Part shown: in pieces, positions 8,409 through 16,268 of the stretch
Layout: each line of letters begins with the position of its first letter
How positions within the stretch are numbered: position 1 is the first letter of the stretch
Assembly: GCF_000577245.1 (NCBI RefSeq)
Contig: NZ_CBYO010000022.1
Location: 434,001-498,000 of the forward strand
Length of the DNA stretch: 64,000 bases
DNA from: Paucisalibacillus algeriensis
Lineage (GTDB): Bacteria > Bacillota > Bacilli > Bacillales > Amphibacillaceae
Direction: 5' to 3'
The notes under the pieces: model-generated
Databases searched by the model: none
What the model was told of the DNA's origin: nothing
The model's input: the letters and a program-made list of their open reading frames with translations, nothing else
Position numbers and translations under genes: made by a program

Positions 8409-9171
8409 CTACATTTCCTCCTCTTTTACCGATGATTGCGAGGAAAATTTCCTCCAATGTCGGCTGTTTCTCGATGTACTCCACTTGGGCTTTCGGGAAC
8501 ATCTCCTTGAGTTCGGCAAGGGTACCGGTCGTAATAATCTTTCCGCCATGCAGGATGGCAATACGGTCAGCAAGTAGTTCGGCTTCCTCCAGGTACTGGG
8601 TTGTCAGCAAGATAGTCTTGCCGGCACCCGCAAGCTCCTTGATGGTATCCCAAACCTCAATCCGTGCTTCGGGGTCAAGACCTGTCGTCGGTTCATCAAG
8701 AAAAATGACTGCTGGCTTCCCGATTAAACTCATGGCGATGTCAAGCCGGCGCTTCATCCCGCCAGAGTACTGTTCGGCCCGCTGGCTGGCAGCATCGTTC
8801 AGATCGAATCTTGCTAGTAGATTGTCGGAGACTTGAGCAGGATTCGAAACTCCCCGCAACTTGGCAATCATCATCAGGTTTTCCCTTCCTGTGAGCATGC
8901 CATCTAAAGCTGCGAACTGCCCTGTCAAGCTAATGCTATTGCGAACATGGTCTGGTTGACGCTGGACGTCAAAGCCACAAATACCTACTTCGCCACCATC
9001 TGGCTTCAACAGCGTAGAAAGGATGTTGACCGCCGTTGTCTTGCCAGCTCCATTTGAGCCAAGCAATGCAAAAATTTCGCCATGCTGCACCTCAAAATCC
9101 ACTCCCTTTAAGACTCTCTTGTCTTTAAAGGATTTTTTTAACCCTTTTACAGAAATCGCTACGTTACTCAT
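8398..9171 (-). CDS. ABC exporter ATP-binding protein (DrrA-like)
   Basis: A 257-residue nucleotide-binding subunit. It has Walker A (LLGSNGAGKTT), the Q-loop (SLTGQFAALD), the signature YSGGMKRRLD, Walker B (VIFLDEPTTGLD) and the H-loop region (ILLTTQYLEEAELLADRI), all as in the daunorubicin-resistance DrrA class. The reading frame is open 55 codons further upstream, but the ATG at 9171 is the likely start because GGAGGAAAAAGT precedes it. The permease gene follows with an 11-base overlap. A long leader with an operator-like sequence (9335-9364) lies upstream. Confidence 0.92.
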   Translation of the reverse strand: MSNVAISVKGLKKSFKDKRVLKGVDFEVQHGEIFALLGSNGAGKTTAVNILSTLLKPDGGEVGICGFDVQRQPDHVRNSISLTGQFAALDGMLTGRENLMMIAKLRGVSNPAQVSDNLLARFDLNDAASQRAEQYSGGMKRRLDIAMSLIGKPAVIFLDEPTTGLDPEARIEVWDTIKELAGAGKTILLTTQYLEEAELLADRIAILHGGKIITTGTLAELKEMFPKAQVEYIEKQPTLEEIFLAIIGKRGGNVDEK

Positions 9172-9334
9172 ACTTTTTCCTCCTTTTAAAAATCGTTGTA
9201 GAGCCACTTTCAATATTTGATACTTAGGTAGCTTTGTCTGAGAAGCGAGTAAGTTACTTGCCTTCAGACAAAGCTGGGTAATTATCTTGTCGAGTACCAT
9301 GTAAGCTAGATTACAACATTCACTACTTAGTCTC

Positions 9335-9364
9335 ACCGGTAACCTGTATAACTTACTACTAGGT
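9335..9364 (-). promoter_or_regulatory. PadR operator candidate upstream of the exporter genes
   Basis: ACCGGTAACCTGTATAACTT, followed by ACTACTAGGT, matches the sequence at 10234-10263 at 23 of 30 positions, in the same orientation. The two copies are the only ones I saw, and they sit upstream of the exporter genes and of the padR gene respectively. The most likely reading is one repressor controlling both units. Confidence 0.6.
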
Positions 9365-9374
9365 TAAAAATAAA

Positions 9375-9421
9375 ACTGAATAGTGAAGGTGGTAACCCAC
9401 ATTTGTAACCAGCTATTCAGT
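9375..9421. terminator. Hairpin between DUF1048 and the exporter genes
   Basis: ACTGAATAG and CTATTCAGT form 9-bp arms with a 29-base loop that itself contains GGT and ACC pairs. On the minus strand it lies after the DUF1048 stop, so it could end the padR transcript. There is no strong T-tract; an attenuator or an operator are alternatives. Confidence 0.4.
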
Positions 9422-9510
9422 CGGTATTTTTATTGAATTTACTTTTTTCTCATTCACTTCATGATACTTCATTAGTTTCACTGCTAGGAACATCCACTAG
9501 GAATTCCAAG

Positions 9511-9849
9511 TCAGTCACGATCAATCGTATTGTTCAATTTCGTGCGATATTTGTCCATCCATGTTTTCGAGTCCTTTACTAGTTCATCGCAGAAAGCAGC
9601 CACATCTTCCCCTGTTAGGTCAGTGACTTTCTTACCTTCCGCTGCCCCCCCCTCAAAGAGTTCTAGAATGCCACCAAAGATACGGTTAATGTCCTCCCAG
9701 TCAGAGGGACCACCAGAGGTCCATATATATTTTTTGATAGCATTGTATGCGTTGCGGTACTCACTTGGAAGTGCCTTAGCACGCCCCTCCATCGCCTTCC
9801 ATTCGCGCTTGTCATCCAGACTTCCAATTATTTTTTCAATAAAATTCAT
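9511..9849 (-). CDS. DUF1048 family protein
   Basis: A 112-residue soluble, mainly helical protein that matches the DUF1048 family ([18 protein letters not shown], then [14 protein letters not shown]). Members are usually encoded directly after a PadR-type repressor and before ABC exporter genes, as here. The start ATG lies one base after the padR stop codon, so the two are translationally linked. No biochemical function is established. It may assist the repressor or the exporter; that is inferred from the gene order. Confidence 0.85.
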   Translation of the reverse strand: MNFIEKIIGSLDDKREWKAMEGRAKALPSEYRNAYNAIKKYIWTSGGPSDWEDINRIFGGILELFEGGAAEGKKVTDLTGEDVAAFCDELVKDSKTWMDKYRTKLNNTIDRD

Positions 9850-9850
9850 A

Positions 9851-10189
9851 TTACTCTTCCTTTCTATCTTGTTTTAATTTTAGTTCGTTAATTTTGCTTG
9901 AGATGAATTCCCATTTTTCCCAAAAAGTTTCAAGATGCTCTTGGCCTGCTGCGTTGAGCGTGTAAAATTTTCTTGGAGGTCCCATAGTGGATCGCTTTTT
10001 CTCAATGTTAACCAGATTGTTTTTCTCAAGCCGCATGGTAATCGTATAAACAGTGCCTTCAACCACATCAGTGAAGCCAAGTTCCCGTAGCTGTTGCGTG
10101 ATTTCATAGCCGTAAGTTTCCCCGCGGCTAATGATTTCAAGCACACACCCCTCAAGCACCCCTTTCAGCATTTCTGTGATATTTTCCAA
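9851..10189 (-). CDS. PadR family transcriptional repressor
   Basis: A 112-residue winged-helix regulator of the PadR-s2 type. The N-terminal half has [20 protein letters not shown], then [13 protein letters not shown], and the wing segment [32 protein letters not shown] leads into the C-terminal dimerisation helix. The start is TTG at 10189 behind a GAGGGAT ribosome site. A good promoter (TGTCAA/ATAGTA on the plus strand, read as TTGACA-18-TACTAT on the minus strand) lies upstream with an operator-like sequence immediately after the -10 box, which fits autorepression. The probable role is to repress the ABC exporter until a ligand binds. Confidence 0.9.
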   Translation of the reverse strand: MENITEMLKGVLEGCVLEIISRGETYGYEITQQLRELGFTDVVEGTVYTITMRLEKNNLVNIEKKRSTMGPPRKFYTLNAAGQEHLETFWEKWEFISSKINELKLKQDRKEE

Positions 10190-10233
10190 ATTAATCCCTC
10201 ATTTTCATTTCACTATTTTCAGTATTCTGTGAT

Positions 10234-10294
10234 ACCGGTAATCCGTGTTACTTATTACAAGTATATAGTATTACAAAGTACTGTATTTTGTCAA
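10234..10294 (-). promoter_or_regulatory. padR promoter with operator
   Basis: On the minus strand TTGACA (10289-10294), an 18-base spacer and TACTAT (10265-10270) form a sigma-A type promoter. The sequence ACCGGTAATCCGTGTTACTT plus ATTACAAGTA (10234-10263, plus-strand reading) follows directly after the -10 box and matches the copy at 9335-9364. That position would block transcription when bound. Confidence 0.65.
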
Positions 10295-10310
10295 GAGTCT
10301 TTTTTTTATC

Positions 10311-10426
10311 GGGACAGAGGGTCAGGTTTACTGTCCCTAATTGTATAGTCTGACCCTTATCTTACAGATAAAAATGCTAAAGATATACTTTTTACAGTTC
10401 TGAATAGGAAAGCAGGTCACTGTCCC
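10311..10426. repeat. REP-like short palindromic repeat cluster
   Basis: GGGACAG (10311) and CTGTCCC (10331) pair, as do GGGTCAG (10320) and CTGACCC (10350), and a further GGTCACTGTCCC lies at 10415-10426. Nested GGGACAG/CTGTCCC units of this kind recur between genes in many Bacillaceae. It lies in the gap between padR and the metallo-hydrolase gene, which holds no gene of its own. Confidence 0.5.
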
Positions 10427-10501
10427 TCGCCCCACTTCTTTTTCCTCGCTAGGCAGAATATATTATTAAAGACATTTATTTCATTTTATGGGGGAGATTT
10501 A

Positions 10502-11284
10502 ATGAGGATCCAACGCCTTGGCCATGCAATGTACATATTAAAAAGTAATGAGGAGAAAAATTACTTAATCGATCCATTTTTTGATTTGAATCCTGGTTTT
10601 CCAGGGGACTTAGATAAGGAAGAATTCTATCAGTCCATTGATTGTGTATTTTTGACTCATGGACATTTTGATCATACAAGCGGACTATCTAAATTAGTAG
10701 AGCATAAGCCAGATGTACTAATCGTTGCACAATACGAATTGGCTATGATTTTACTTCAACAAGGAATCAAAAATGTATTTCCGATTAATCTAGGAGGATC
10801 TGTTTCATTAGGGGATGTGACAGCAACAATGGTGCAGGCAAAACATACTTCTTCCTACGGGGAAACAGAGAAAAGTCCAATGTATGCAGGTGAGGCTGCA
10901 GGGTATATTTTTGATTTTGTGGATGATTACACCCTGTACTTCTCTGGTGATACTGCATTAATGTATGATATGAAATTAATACAAGACGTATACCAGCCAG
11001 AAATTGCAATCCTATCCTCAGCTGGACAATTAACAATGGGACCAAAAGAAGCCGCATATGCTGTAAAACATTTGCTGGATGTGAAATATGTGATTCCGAG
11101 TCATTCCTTCCCATCAGAAGTGACAGCTCCATCAAAAGAATCTTTAACCAATTTATTGCGGGCTTTTCCGATAGTTGAGAATATGATTGATAAGGATAAT
11201 GAGTTTCGTGAATTACTGAAAGATTATAGGGATACGGAAGTAGTGGTAATTGGTTATGGGGAGGAGAAGACTTTCGATAAATAG
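10502..11284 (+). CDS. Metallo-beta-lactamase fold hydrolase (UPF0173 type)
   Basis: A 260-residue soluble metal-dependent hydrolase. The zinc-binding signature is THGHFDHTSG near residue 58, with further ligands in AKHTSSYG, FSGDTALMYD (Asp) and IPSHSFP (His). Length and order of motifs fit the UPF0173/YtkL group, whose natural substrate is unknown. The start ATG follows GGGGGAG. It is a single gene, with a hairpin terminator about 45 bases after the stop. RNase Z-type enzymes have a different insertion pattern, so I do not call it that. Confidence 0.88.
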   Translation: MRIQRLGHAMYILKSNEEKNYLIDPFFDLNPGFPGDLDKEEFYQSIDCVFLTHGHFDHTSGLSKLVEHKPDVLIVAQYELAMILLQQGIKNVFPINLGGSVSLGDVTATMVQAKHTSSYGETEKSPMYAGEAAGYIFDFVDDYTLYFSGDTALMYDMKLIQDVYQPEIAILSSAGQLTMGPKEAAYAVKHLLDVKYVIPSHSFPSEVTAPSKESLTNLLRAFPIVENMIDKDNEFRELLKDYRDTEVVVIGYGEEKTFDK

Positions 11285-11329
11285 GCGGAACAAGCCTTGG
11301 ACAAAAAAATATTGTAAGAAAATTAAAAA

Positions 11330-11362
11330 GACGAACACTTAGCGTATTGTTCGTCTATCTGT
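11330..11362 (+). terminator. Terminator after the metallo-hydrolase gene
   Basis: GACGAACA and TGTTCGTC form a perfect 8-bp stem with a 10-base loop, followed by a weak T-rich stretch (tatctgttt). Confidence 0.65.
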
Positions 11363-11450
11363 TTCTTATTGTATTTGGGTCGGTTTTAGTGTGGTTATGA
11401 CGGGGGCTTTTTGTTACACTTAAGATGCAAGCTACTTAATATAAAGAAAA

Positions 11451-11488
11451 AACAATACTCTTATTAACTAGAGCATTGTTTTTATTCT
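11451..11488. terminator. Terminator-like hairpin in a gene-poor stretch
   Basis: AACAATACTC and GAGCATTGTT pair with one mismatch around a 10-base loop and are followed by tttattctt. With the hairpin at 11330 it is all I can support in the gene-free stretch 11285-11697; no gene was found there. Confidence 0.55.
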
Positions 11489-11697
11489 TATACTTTCATT
11501 TTGTGTCAACTTTTCCAATATAAAAAGGTATGTCAAATGGAATTATTTCGCTTCCTGGTGAATAAAATAGACCGACATATCCCCTGCATTTATTTTGGAT
11601 AATTGATTATTGGATAAAACCCCAATCAACTAATTCAATTCGTTCTCATTTTCTTTTATTTAATCAGGATTCGCCTTTTCAGTTAAAAATGTATATA

Positions 11698-12203
11698 CTA
11701 TTTAGACTGCCTCTCTTCCAGTTTGTTTTTTAACTCAGATCGCGTTCCAGCAATCGCATGAATAAGCTGATATTGCATTGATAAAATAGCAAGAGGTAGC
11801 GGCTTTTCAAAAATAGCTACTATTAATTCTCAATTCTATTTGTTACTCGAGTTCTATCTCCGTTTAGTTGTTTTATTATAGATATCATATAATAGCTTTC
11901 GATTGTTTCATTTACCTTATCGTATCCCTGTTCACCAAGCGCAATATAGTCATGTTGTCTACCTTTTCCATATTTATCAAATCTTGATTCATACTCAGGT
12001 GATCCATATGCTAATGTAATATCTTTAGTGTCTGGATTAGATCCTAATAATGCTAATATTGGATTAGATGTTGTTCCTTTTTCCAACCAAAAAGTTGCTA
12101 GTTCAAAAGCACTTCTTCCTTTTACCCAATGCTCTTTCTTTTCAGGTGAACATTTTCTATACCATTCTACTATAGTATTGATTCGGTCATTGCAATTAAG
12201 CCC
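11698..12203 (-). pseudogene. Frameshifted gene of unrecognised family
   Basis: The minus strand has protein-like text in two frames. The first part, open from 12203 but without a start codon, includes RINTIVEWYRKCSPEKKEHW, then VKGRSAFELATFWLEKG, and GKGRQHDYIALGEQGYDKV. It ends at a stop at 11823. Past that stop, in another frame, comes SMQYQLIHAIAGTRSELKNK, ending at 11698. The two pieces look like neighbouring parts of one protein with loss of the centre and a missing 5' end. I have a weak memory of similar text in nuclease-like hypothetical proteins but cannot name the family. It adjoins phage-derived wreckage. Confidence 0.5.
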
Positions 12204-12396
12204 TTAACATATTATCAAACAGTAAAACCTCCAGATTTGTGGTGGACAAATTCCCCCTATCTTTCCATTCACATTTTTTCTTCTACTCTTAGGATTGCGG
12301 GTAATACACTCACCATTTACTTGGTCATTACAAATACTATTTAACTTTAACTCAGGTATTTTTTTAATTGCTCTATAAGTACTTTATTATCCACCT
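12204..12396 (-). pseudogene. Short decayed reading frame
   Basis: A GTG start gives MDNKVLIEQLKK and then stops. Read past a run of seven A bases in the next frame, the text continues as IPELKLNSICNDQVNGECIT and beyond to 12204. This is consistent with a small gene broken by a one-base change in the homopolymer. The family is not recognised. Confidence 0.35.
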
Positions 12397-12499
12397 TTTT
12401 TCCAGAATATTACTACTTAATCCTATTATGGTTGAACTTATAAAATGCCCTTAATTTTCTCCCTAAAATCTATTGAGGACACTCCCATTTCAATAACAA

Positions 12500-12711
12500 C
12501 TAGGAATGTCGTTGCCGTCCACGACATCAATGAGTTCCCCCTTCTCAGCTGCTTTTTTCATTGATAAAAAGATTATCCGATGATTGGCAAAGTGGAAATA
12601 TTCTTCCTGTACCACCAACTCCTTAATAAGTATTCCATCCACTAATACTGTGCCAAGTACCGCCGCTTCTGCTTCATAGTTCTCATCTTCATATTCTTGT
12701 TTTACTCCTAA
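12500..12711 (-). pseudogene. Remnant of phage DnaB-like replicative helicase, N-terminal part
   Basis: One frame reads EDENYEAEAAVLGTVLVDG, ILIKELVVQEEYFHFANHRI and IFLSMKKAAEKGELIDVV. This is the N-terminal helical domain of DnaB replicative helicases (consensus like AEQAVLGA(I/L)L, HR.IF.A...L...G.PID.VT). The frame then ends; the helicase domain with its Walker motifs is missing. It lies directly after the helicase-loader remnant, in the order usual for phage replication modules. Confidence 0.6.
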
Positions 12712-13014
12712 CTAGATTTGTTAATGCTTCCTGAAAACGATGCTTCACAGTCTCTGGAACCCTTCTTGCTTCCTCACGCCACATCTTCATTTGTTCTTAA
12801 TTCTTATTTTCCTCAGAAGGGTGGGCAACAATATCCGCAATCGTTGGTGGAAAAGGCTTCTAGCCACATAGTTTGTTAGATTCTCCATCACCAACCCATA
12901 TTCCATCCGCTCTAGTAATGGGATAAGAATTCTTCCCTTCTCTAGCGTTAACTCATATTTTGGATACAATAGCTTAATCGTTTCCAATACATCCATCGCT
13001 TCTTGCCGATTCAC
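12712..13014 (-). pseudogene. Remnant of phage helicase loader/inhibitor (G39P-like)
   Basis: The intact 5' part begins with an ATG at 13014: MNRQEAMDVLETIKLLYPKY, ELTLEKGRILIPLLERMEYG and LVMENLTNYV, the N-terminal helical domain of G39P-type loaders. The frame is then lost. Two bases off, the expected continuation PFPPTIADIVAHPSEENKN is found, and in a third frame EQMKMWREEARRVPETVKHR. So one gene of about 100 residues has at least two frame breaks. It lies between DnaD-like and DnaB-like remnants. Confidence 0.65.
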
Positions 13015-13016
13015 TA

Positions 13017-13366
13017 GCCTCCCCTCCTAAGTTCATCAAAGATGGACAGAGAGCCTTGGGCATTCTTCTTTCTAGGATAAAAGGGCTTCTGACTGCGAGT
13101 TACTTTTTCCTGACGATAAGCAAGTACCTCTCCTACTGTCTTCAATCCATTCTGTTCCCATTCCTGTATAATCTTCACGATATACCCTATTCTTTTCGCA
13201 CCATTCTCCCAAGCTCAATTGCAGCACAAATCACCTCATCACTAAATTTCTTCCGCCAAGTTAGAAATCTTTCTTTCGCAAGTGGACTTAATGGACCAAT
13301 TTGAGATCCATAGTAATGGACAGGATCTACTTCTTCTTTGTCTTGTCTATGTCTATATAGGTACAT
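13017..13366 (-). pseudogene. Remnant of phage DnaD-like replication initiation protein
   Basis: From an ATG at 13366 one frame reads EVDPVHYYGSQIGPLSPLAK and TWRKKFSDEVICAAIELG before a stop. The next frame continues AKRIGYIVKIIQEWEQNGLK, TVGEVLAYRQEK and ends with SLSIFDELRRGG near the start of the loader gene. The motif Y(I/V)..I(I/L)..W...G..T. is the hallmark of DnaD-like domains. A single frame break separates the halves. Confidence 0.6.
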
Positions 13367-13510
13367 TCAAATCTTGAAAGGTTTGCTACCAACATTATAA
13401 AGCAGGACATTTTCTATATCGAAAAAACCACTTACTTCTGATTCATATAGACAGTAAAGGTACGAAGATTCATTTAAAGAAGATATTGCTTCTCTTAGGT
13501 CATTTCTCAT
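13367..13510 (-). CDS. Small hypothetical protein or remnant
   Basis: A 47-residue frame from ATG 13510 (MRNDLREAISSLNESSYLYC, then LYESEVSGFFDIENVLLYNV). There is no good ribosome site, and the coding-like text extends a few codons upstream of the ATG to a stop, so it may be the C-terminal part of a broken gene. The family is not recognised. The rest of 13511-13808 holds only a terminator. Confidence 0.3.
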   Translation of the reverse strand: MRNDLREAISSLNESSYLYCLYESEVSGFFDIENVLLYNVGSKPFKI

Positions 13511-13708
13511 ATCTAATAGACATCCTTTTGGTTCAAAAGGTAGCCTCTTTTCACACCATAATTAAACTTGGGTATTCGTATCTGAAATTTCTATTACTTA
13601 GTTATTCTTCTTTCTATTAGTCACCATATTGCCTCCTAACTCAAGGTAATGGAAACTACTAAATTTATAATCCAGAGAAAATTCAACATTTGCTTGCTAG
13701 AAAATTAA

Positions 13709-13743
13709 AAGCAGAAGTAACCTTGATTGGTTTGCTTCTGCTT
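13709..13743 (-). terminator. Terminator of the McrBC-like operon
   Basis: AAGCAGAAG and CTTCTGCTT form the outer stem, with AACC/GGTT extending it inward. It lies 66 bases after the stop of the nuclease gene on the minus strand, with an A-rich run on the plus strand giving U-rich RNA on the minus strand. Confidence 0.75.
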
Positions 13744-13808
13744 ATCGTAGTTGTAATCATTTTTTTCTATATTATTATTTGAGAGCAGTTTCGACATTCA
13801 TTATAGGG

Positions 13809-16268
13809 TTATGACATAAACTGAGTAACTCTTTTAAATACCTTAGAAGGTTTTTCTTTCAGTTCGCTAATGGGAATTCTTTCTTCTGAATCAAATCTTA
13901 ATAGTAAAATGTATTCATCTTCTATTTCAATACTTATATTCTTCATAGTGAACTGCACTACCTTTTTTGCTTCATCAACAATCTGATTATCCAATCGGGA
14001 CTGTACACTATCTGATAATCTTCTAAGCATTCGCCAAATCGTCATCTCTTCCTTTGACTTCATGAAAAGTTCCGGAAGTTCCTTTGCTTCTAATAGATTA
14101 TCGATCATAGTAATCACATAGTTTGAGATACCATAGCCAACTGGCTTAATTACACTAGATAAAGTTTTCCAATGGTCAATATGGAAAAGCACTGTATCTT
14201 CACTAATATTAATATCGTTAATTTTACCATAGTAGTAAATACCGTTCTTTTCCATCACTTCATTAGTGGTATACAATGCCACGTACTCTGCCTCTTGCCA
14301 ACCTTTACTTAACCGGGGATTTGACAATTCTATAATACGATTTTGTAAGGAGTATTTATATTCCTCTTCTTCTGATACTTTAATAACTATTACCTTTTCT
14401 TGAAGTGAGGAATTCCATTCATTTAGTGATCCTCTTGGTAAAATTCCTTCTTCTTGAATCTCTTCAGGGCTCTTATCAATTAGATGTTCTAAGAATTGCT
14501 CCACTAATTGTGTTGCATTCGGTAAGAAAGGCAATCCTCCAATGTTCACTTCATCAATACTTTTATATAATTTGTGATCTTGATATATCTCTTCATTATT
14601 CCATGGAAAAAGCACATAGGCTCCAAAAGCCTTTCGTTCAAACGGACCATCATTTCTAACTACGATAGAATCCCGATAACGATGCATCGTGTTAATATCC
14701 TCTTCCATTGGTCCCGGAATTCCATTATAAATTCTGCCATAAGAAGTATTAGAAAGTGCGAAATCTACACGGTACTTGGAATCAAATACATATTGGTATT
14801 CGTAGTCTTTTCCCTTTTTCTCAATACTTAACATTGTGTCAGGAATTTGAGTAGTAGTAGGTAATCGTCCTTCTCGTTGCTGATAAGTAAGTGTAATTTT
14901 CTCCTTAGTATGTGGATGTCTGAACACTCTTTTAGCAGTAGAATTCTGTTGCAAATTAACAAATAACCCTTCCCTACTAACTTTAATAATATCTTGGTCT
15001 ACCATTTCATACTTCTTACCAAGGATCTGCCCTAATTTCAAATATGTCCAATACTCATAAAGAGTTGCCACATCTTTTACCGACAATTGATAAATCTTCC
15101 CTTGGAGTTCTAAACCTCGAGAAACGAATAAGAAGATTTTAAATACATCACGATAACCCGGAGCCATTTGTAATACCAAACTCATTATTGATCGGTCTAA
15201 TTTCCCTACTTGTCCCCAGAATGTATTCCTTACTTTTTTATGAAGATTTATTTTCATATTATTAAGTTCATTTATTATCTCTTGGTCTGGCTTAAAATCA
15301 TAGTATGAATTTGGATTGGATAGCTTCCAAATTAAATCATCTAATTTTTCGATTAGACGACACATCACCCATTTAATATAACGGTTTTCGTGGTTATCAT
15401 ATGTTAAATCTTTTTTGATGTTTAAACCACTTACGGGCATAAAGTGACTATCAATTATTTTAATTCCGTTATTTGTTTCAACAAAAAGATGCGGACGCTT
15501 CTTTAAGAACTGTAACCCTTTTTGGTCTTGCTTACTTAATTGATCTCCTCTCACCTTTTTATATGTTTTTACCAACTTATGATGAGGTTGACGCTCAATT
15601 CTATCAATAGCTTGATATAGCTCTTTAAAATGAGACTTCATTAAACGATAAAACTCTGCTCTTGATGGTGTGCCCTCTAATTTTGCTTTTGCACCTAGAT
15701 ACGTCTTTCTAATAAAGTGAAAAGCAAGATTATATATTTCGTCATTTATTTCTTCTAAGAGCTTCACATAATCTTTTCGATAATCAAGTTTTGTAGGGAA
15801 AATCTCTATAGTAACAGATAATATGGTTTGATTATTTTCTCGTATTTCAAAGGTAGAAAGACCAACTTCATTTGGAAAGTGTAAATTTCCCATTAATACG
15901 TAACTGTCACCTACTTTTACTTCCCCAACAGAATTCCTTAACCCCTGATTTTCATGATAAAAAGATAAACTTCTATTTTCTTTAGGATAGACAACGAGTT
16001 GGTAAACACCGTTTTCAAAGAAAATTGGACGATGAAGATATTTTTCTTGAAGATCCAATTCATTAATATCAAACACTCGGACAGAGGAAATCCCATCCCC
16101 TTTAATATCTAGTGTCATTGGATCATGAAAGTCCATACTTCGATATTGGTTTAATCCTTCATATTTCTCATGATACGGCTTTCCTTTGATTACAATGGTC
16201 ATTTCATTTGTTTCAATATGAAGCAACTCCACATCACTATTAACTGATCCAGAAGGAAGTGAAACCAT
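13809..16268 (-). CDS. McrC-like restriction nuclease subunit (DUF2357 / PD-(D/E)XK)
   Basis: An 819-residue protein. The N-terminal ~250 residues have the beta-rich layout of DUF2357. The central to C-terminal part contains a PD-(D/E)XK nuclease core with QIPDTMLSIE (PD) and YVFDSKYRVD (D-x-K) at about residues 475-505, followed by ILPRG-type text seen in the McrC-like DUF524 group. The upstream gene encodes an McrB-like ATPase/GTPase and overlaps it by 29 bases, so the two form a modification-dependent (type IV) restriction complex: the motor recognises and translocates, this subunit cuts. The ATG at 16268 follows AGGAGG. The modified base recognised is unknown. Confidence 0.85.
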   Translation of the reverse strand: MVSLPSGSVNSDVELLHIETNEMTIVIKGKPYHEKYEGLNQYRSMDFHDPMTLDIKGDGISSVRVFDINELDLQEKYLHRPIFFENGVYQLVVYPKENRSLSFYHENQGLRNSVGEVKVGDSYVLMGNLHFPNEVGLSTFEIRENNQTILSVTIEIFPTKLDYRKDYVKLLEEINDEIYNLAFHFIRKTYLGAKAKLEGTPSRAEFYRLMKSHFKELYQAIDRIERQPHHKLVKTYKKVRGDQLSKQDQKGLQFLKKRPHLFVETNNGIKIIDSHFMPVSGLNIKKDLTYDNHENRYIKWVMCRLIEKLDDLIWKLSNPNSYYDFKPDQEIINELNNMKINLHKKVRNTFWGQVGKLDRSIMSLVLQMAPGYRDVFKIFLFVSRGLELQGKIYQLSVKDVATLYEYWTYLKLGQILGKKYEMVDQDIIKVSREGLFVNLQQNSTAKRVFRHPHTKEKITLTYQQREGRLPTTTQIPDTMLSIEKKGKDYEYQYVFDSKYRVDFALSNTSYGRIYNGIPGPMEEDINTMHRYRDSIVVRNDGPFERKAFGAYVLFPWNNEEIYQDHKLYKSIDEVNIGGLPFLPNATQLVEQFLEHLIDKSPEEIQEEGILPRGSLNEWNSSLQEKVIVIKVSEEEEYKYSLQNRIIELSNPRLSKGWQEAEYVALYTTNEVMEKNGIYYYGKINDINISEDTVLFHIDHWKTLSSVIKPVGYGISNYVITMIDNLLEAKELPELFMKSKEEMTIWRMLRRLSDSVQSRLDNQIVDEAKKVVQFTMKNISIEIEDEYILLLRFDSEERIPISELKEKPSKVFKRVTQFMS

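Larger units (their letters stand above)
9172..9510. other. Leader region of the ABC exporter genes
   Basis: This 339-base region separates the exporter genes from the upstream DUF1048 and PadR genes on the same strand. It holds the exporter ribosome site, a PadR operator candidate at 9335-9364 and a 9-bp inverted repeat at 9375-9421. No coding potential of its own was evident. Confidence 0.5.

Noticed and set aside
11285-13808. Insertion sequence as the cause of the broken genes
   Set aside because: I found no transposase text or terminal inverted repeats with target duplication. Frame breaks and truncations of phage-type genes suffice.
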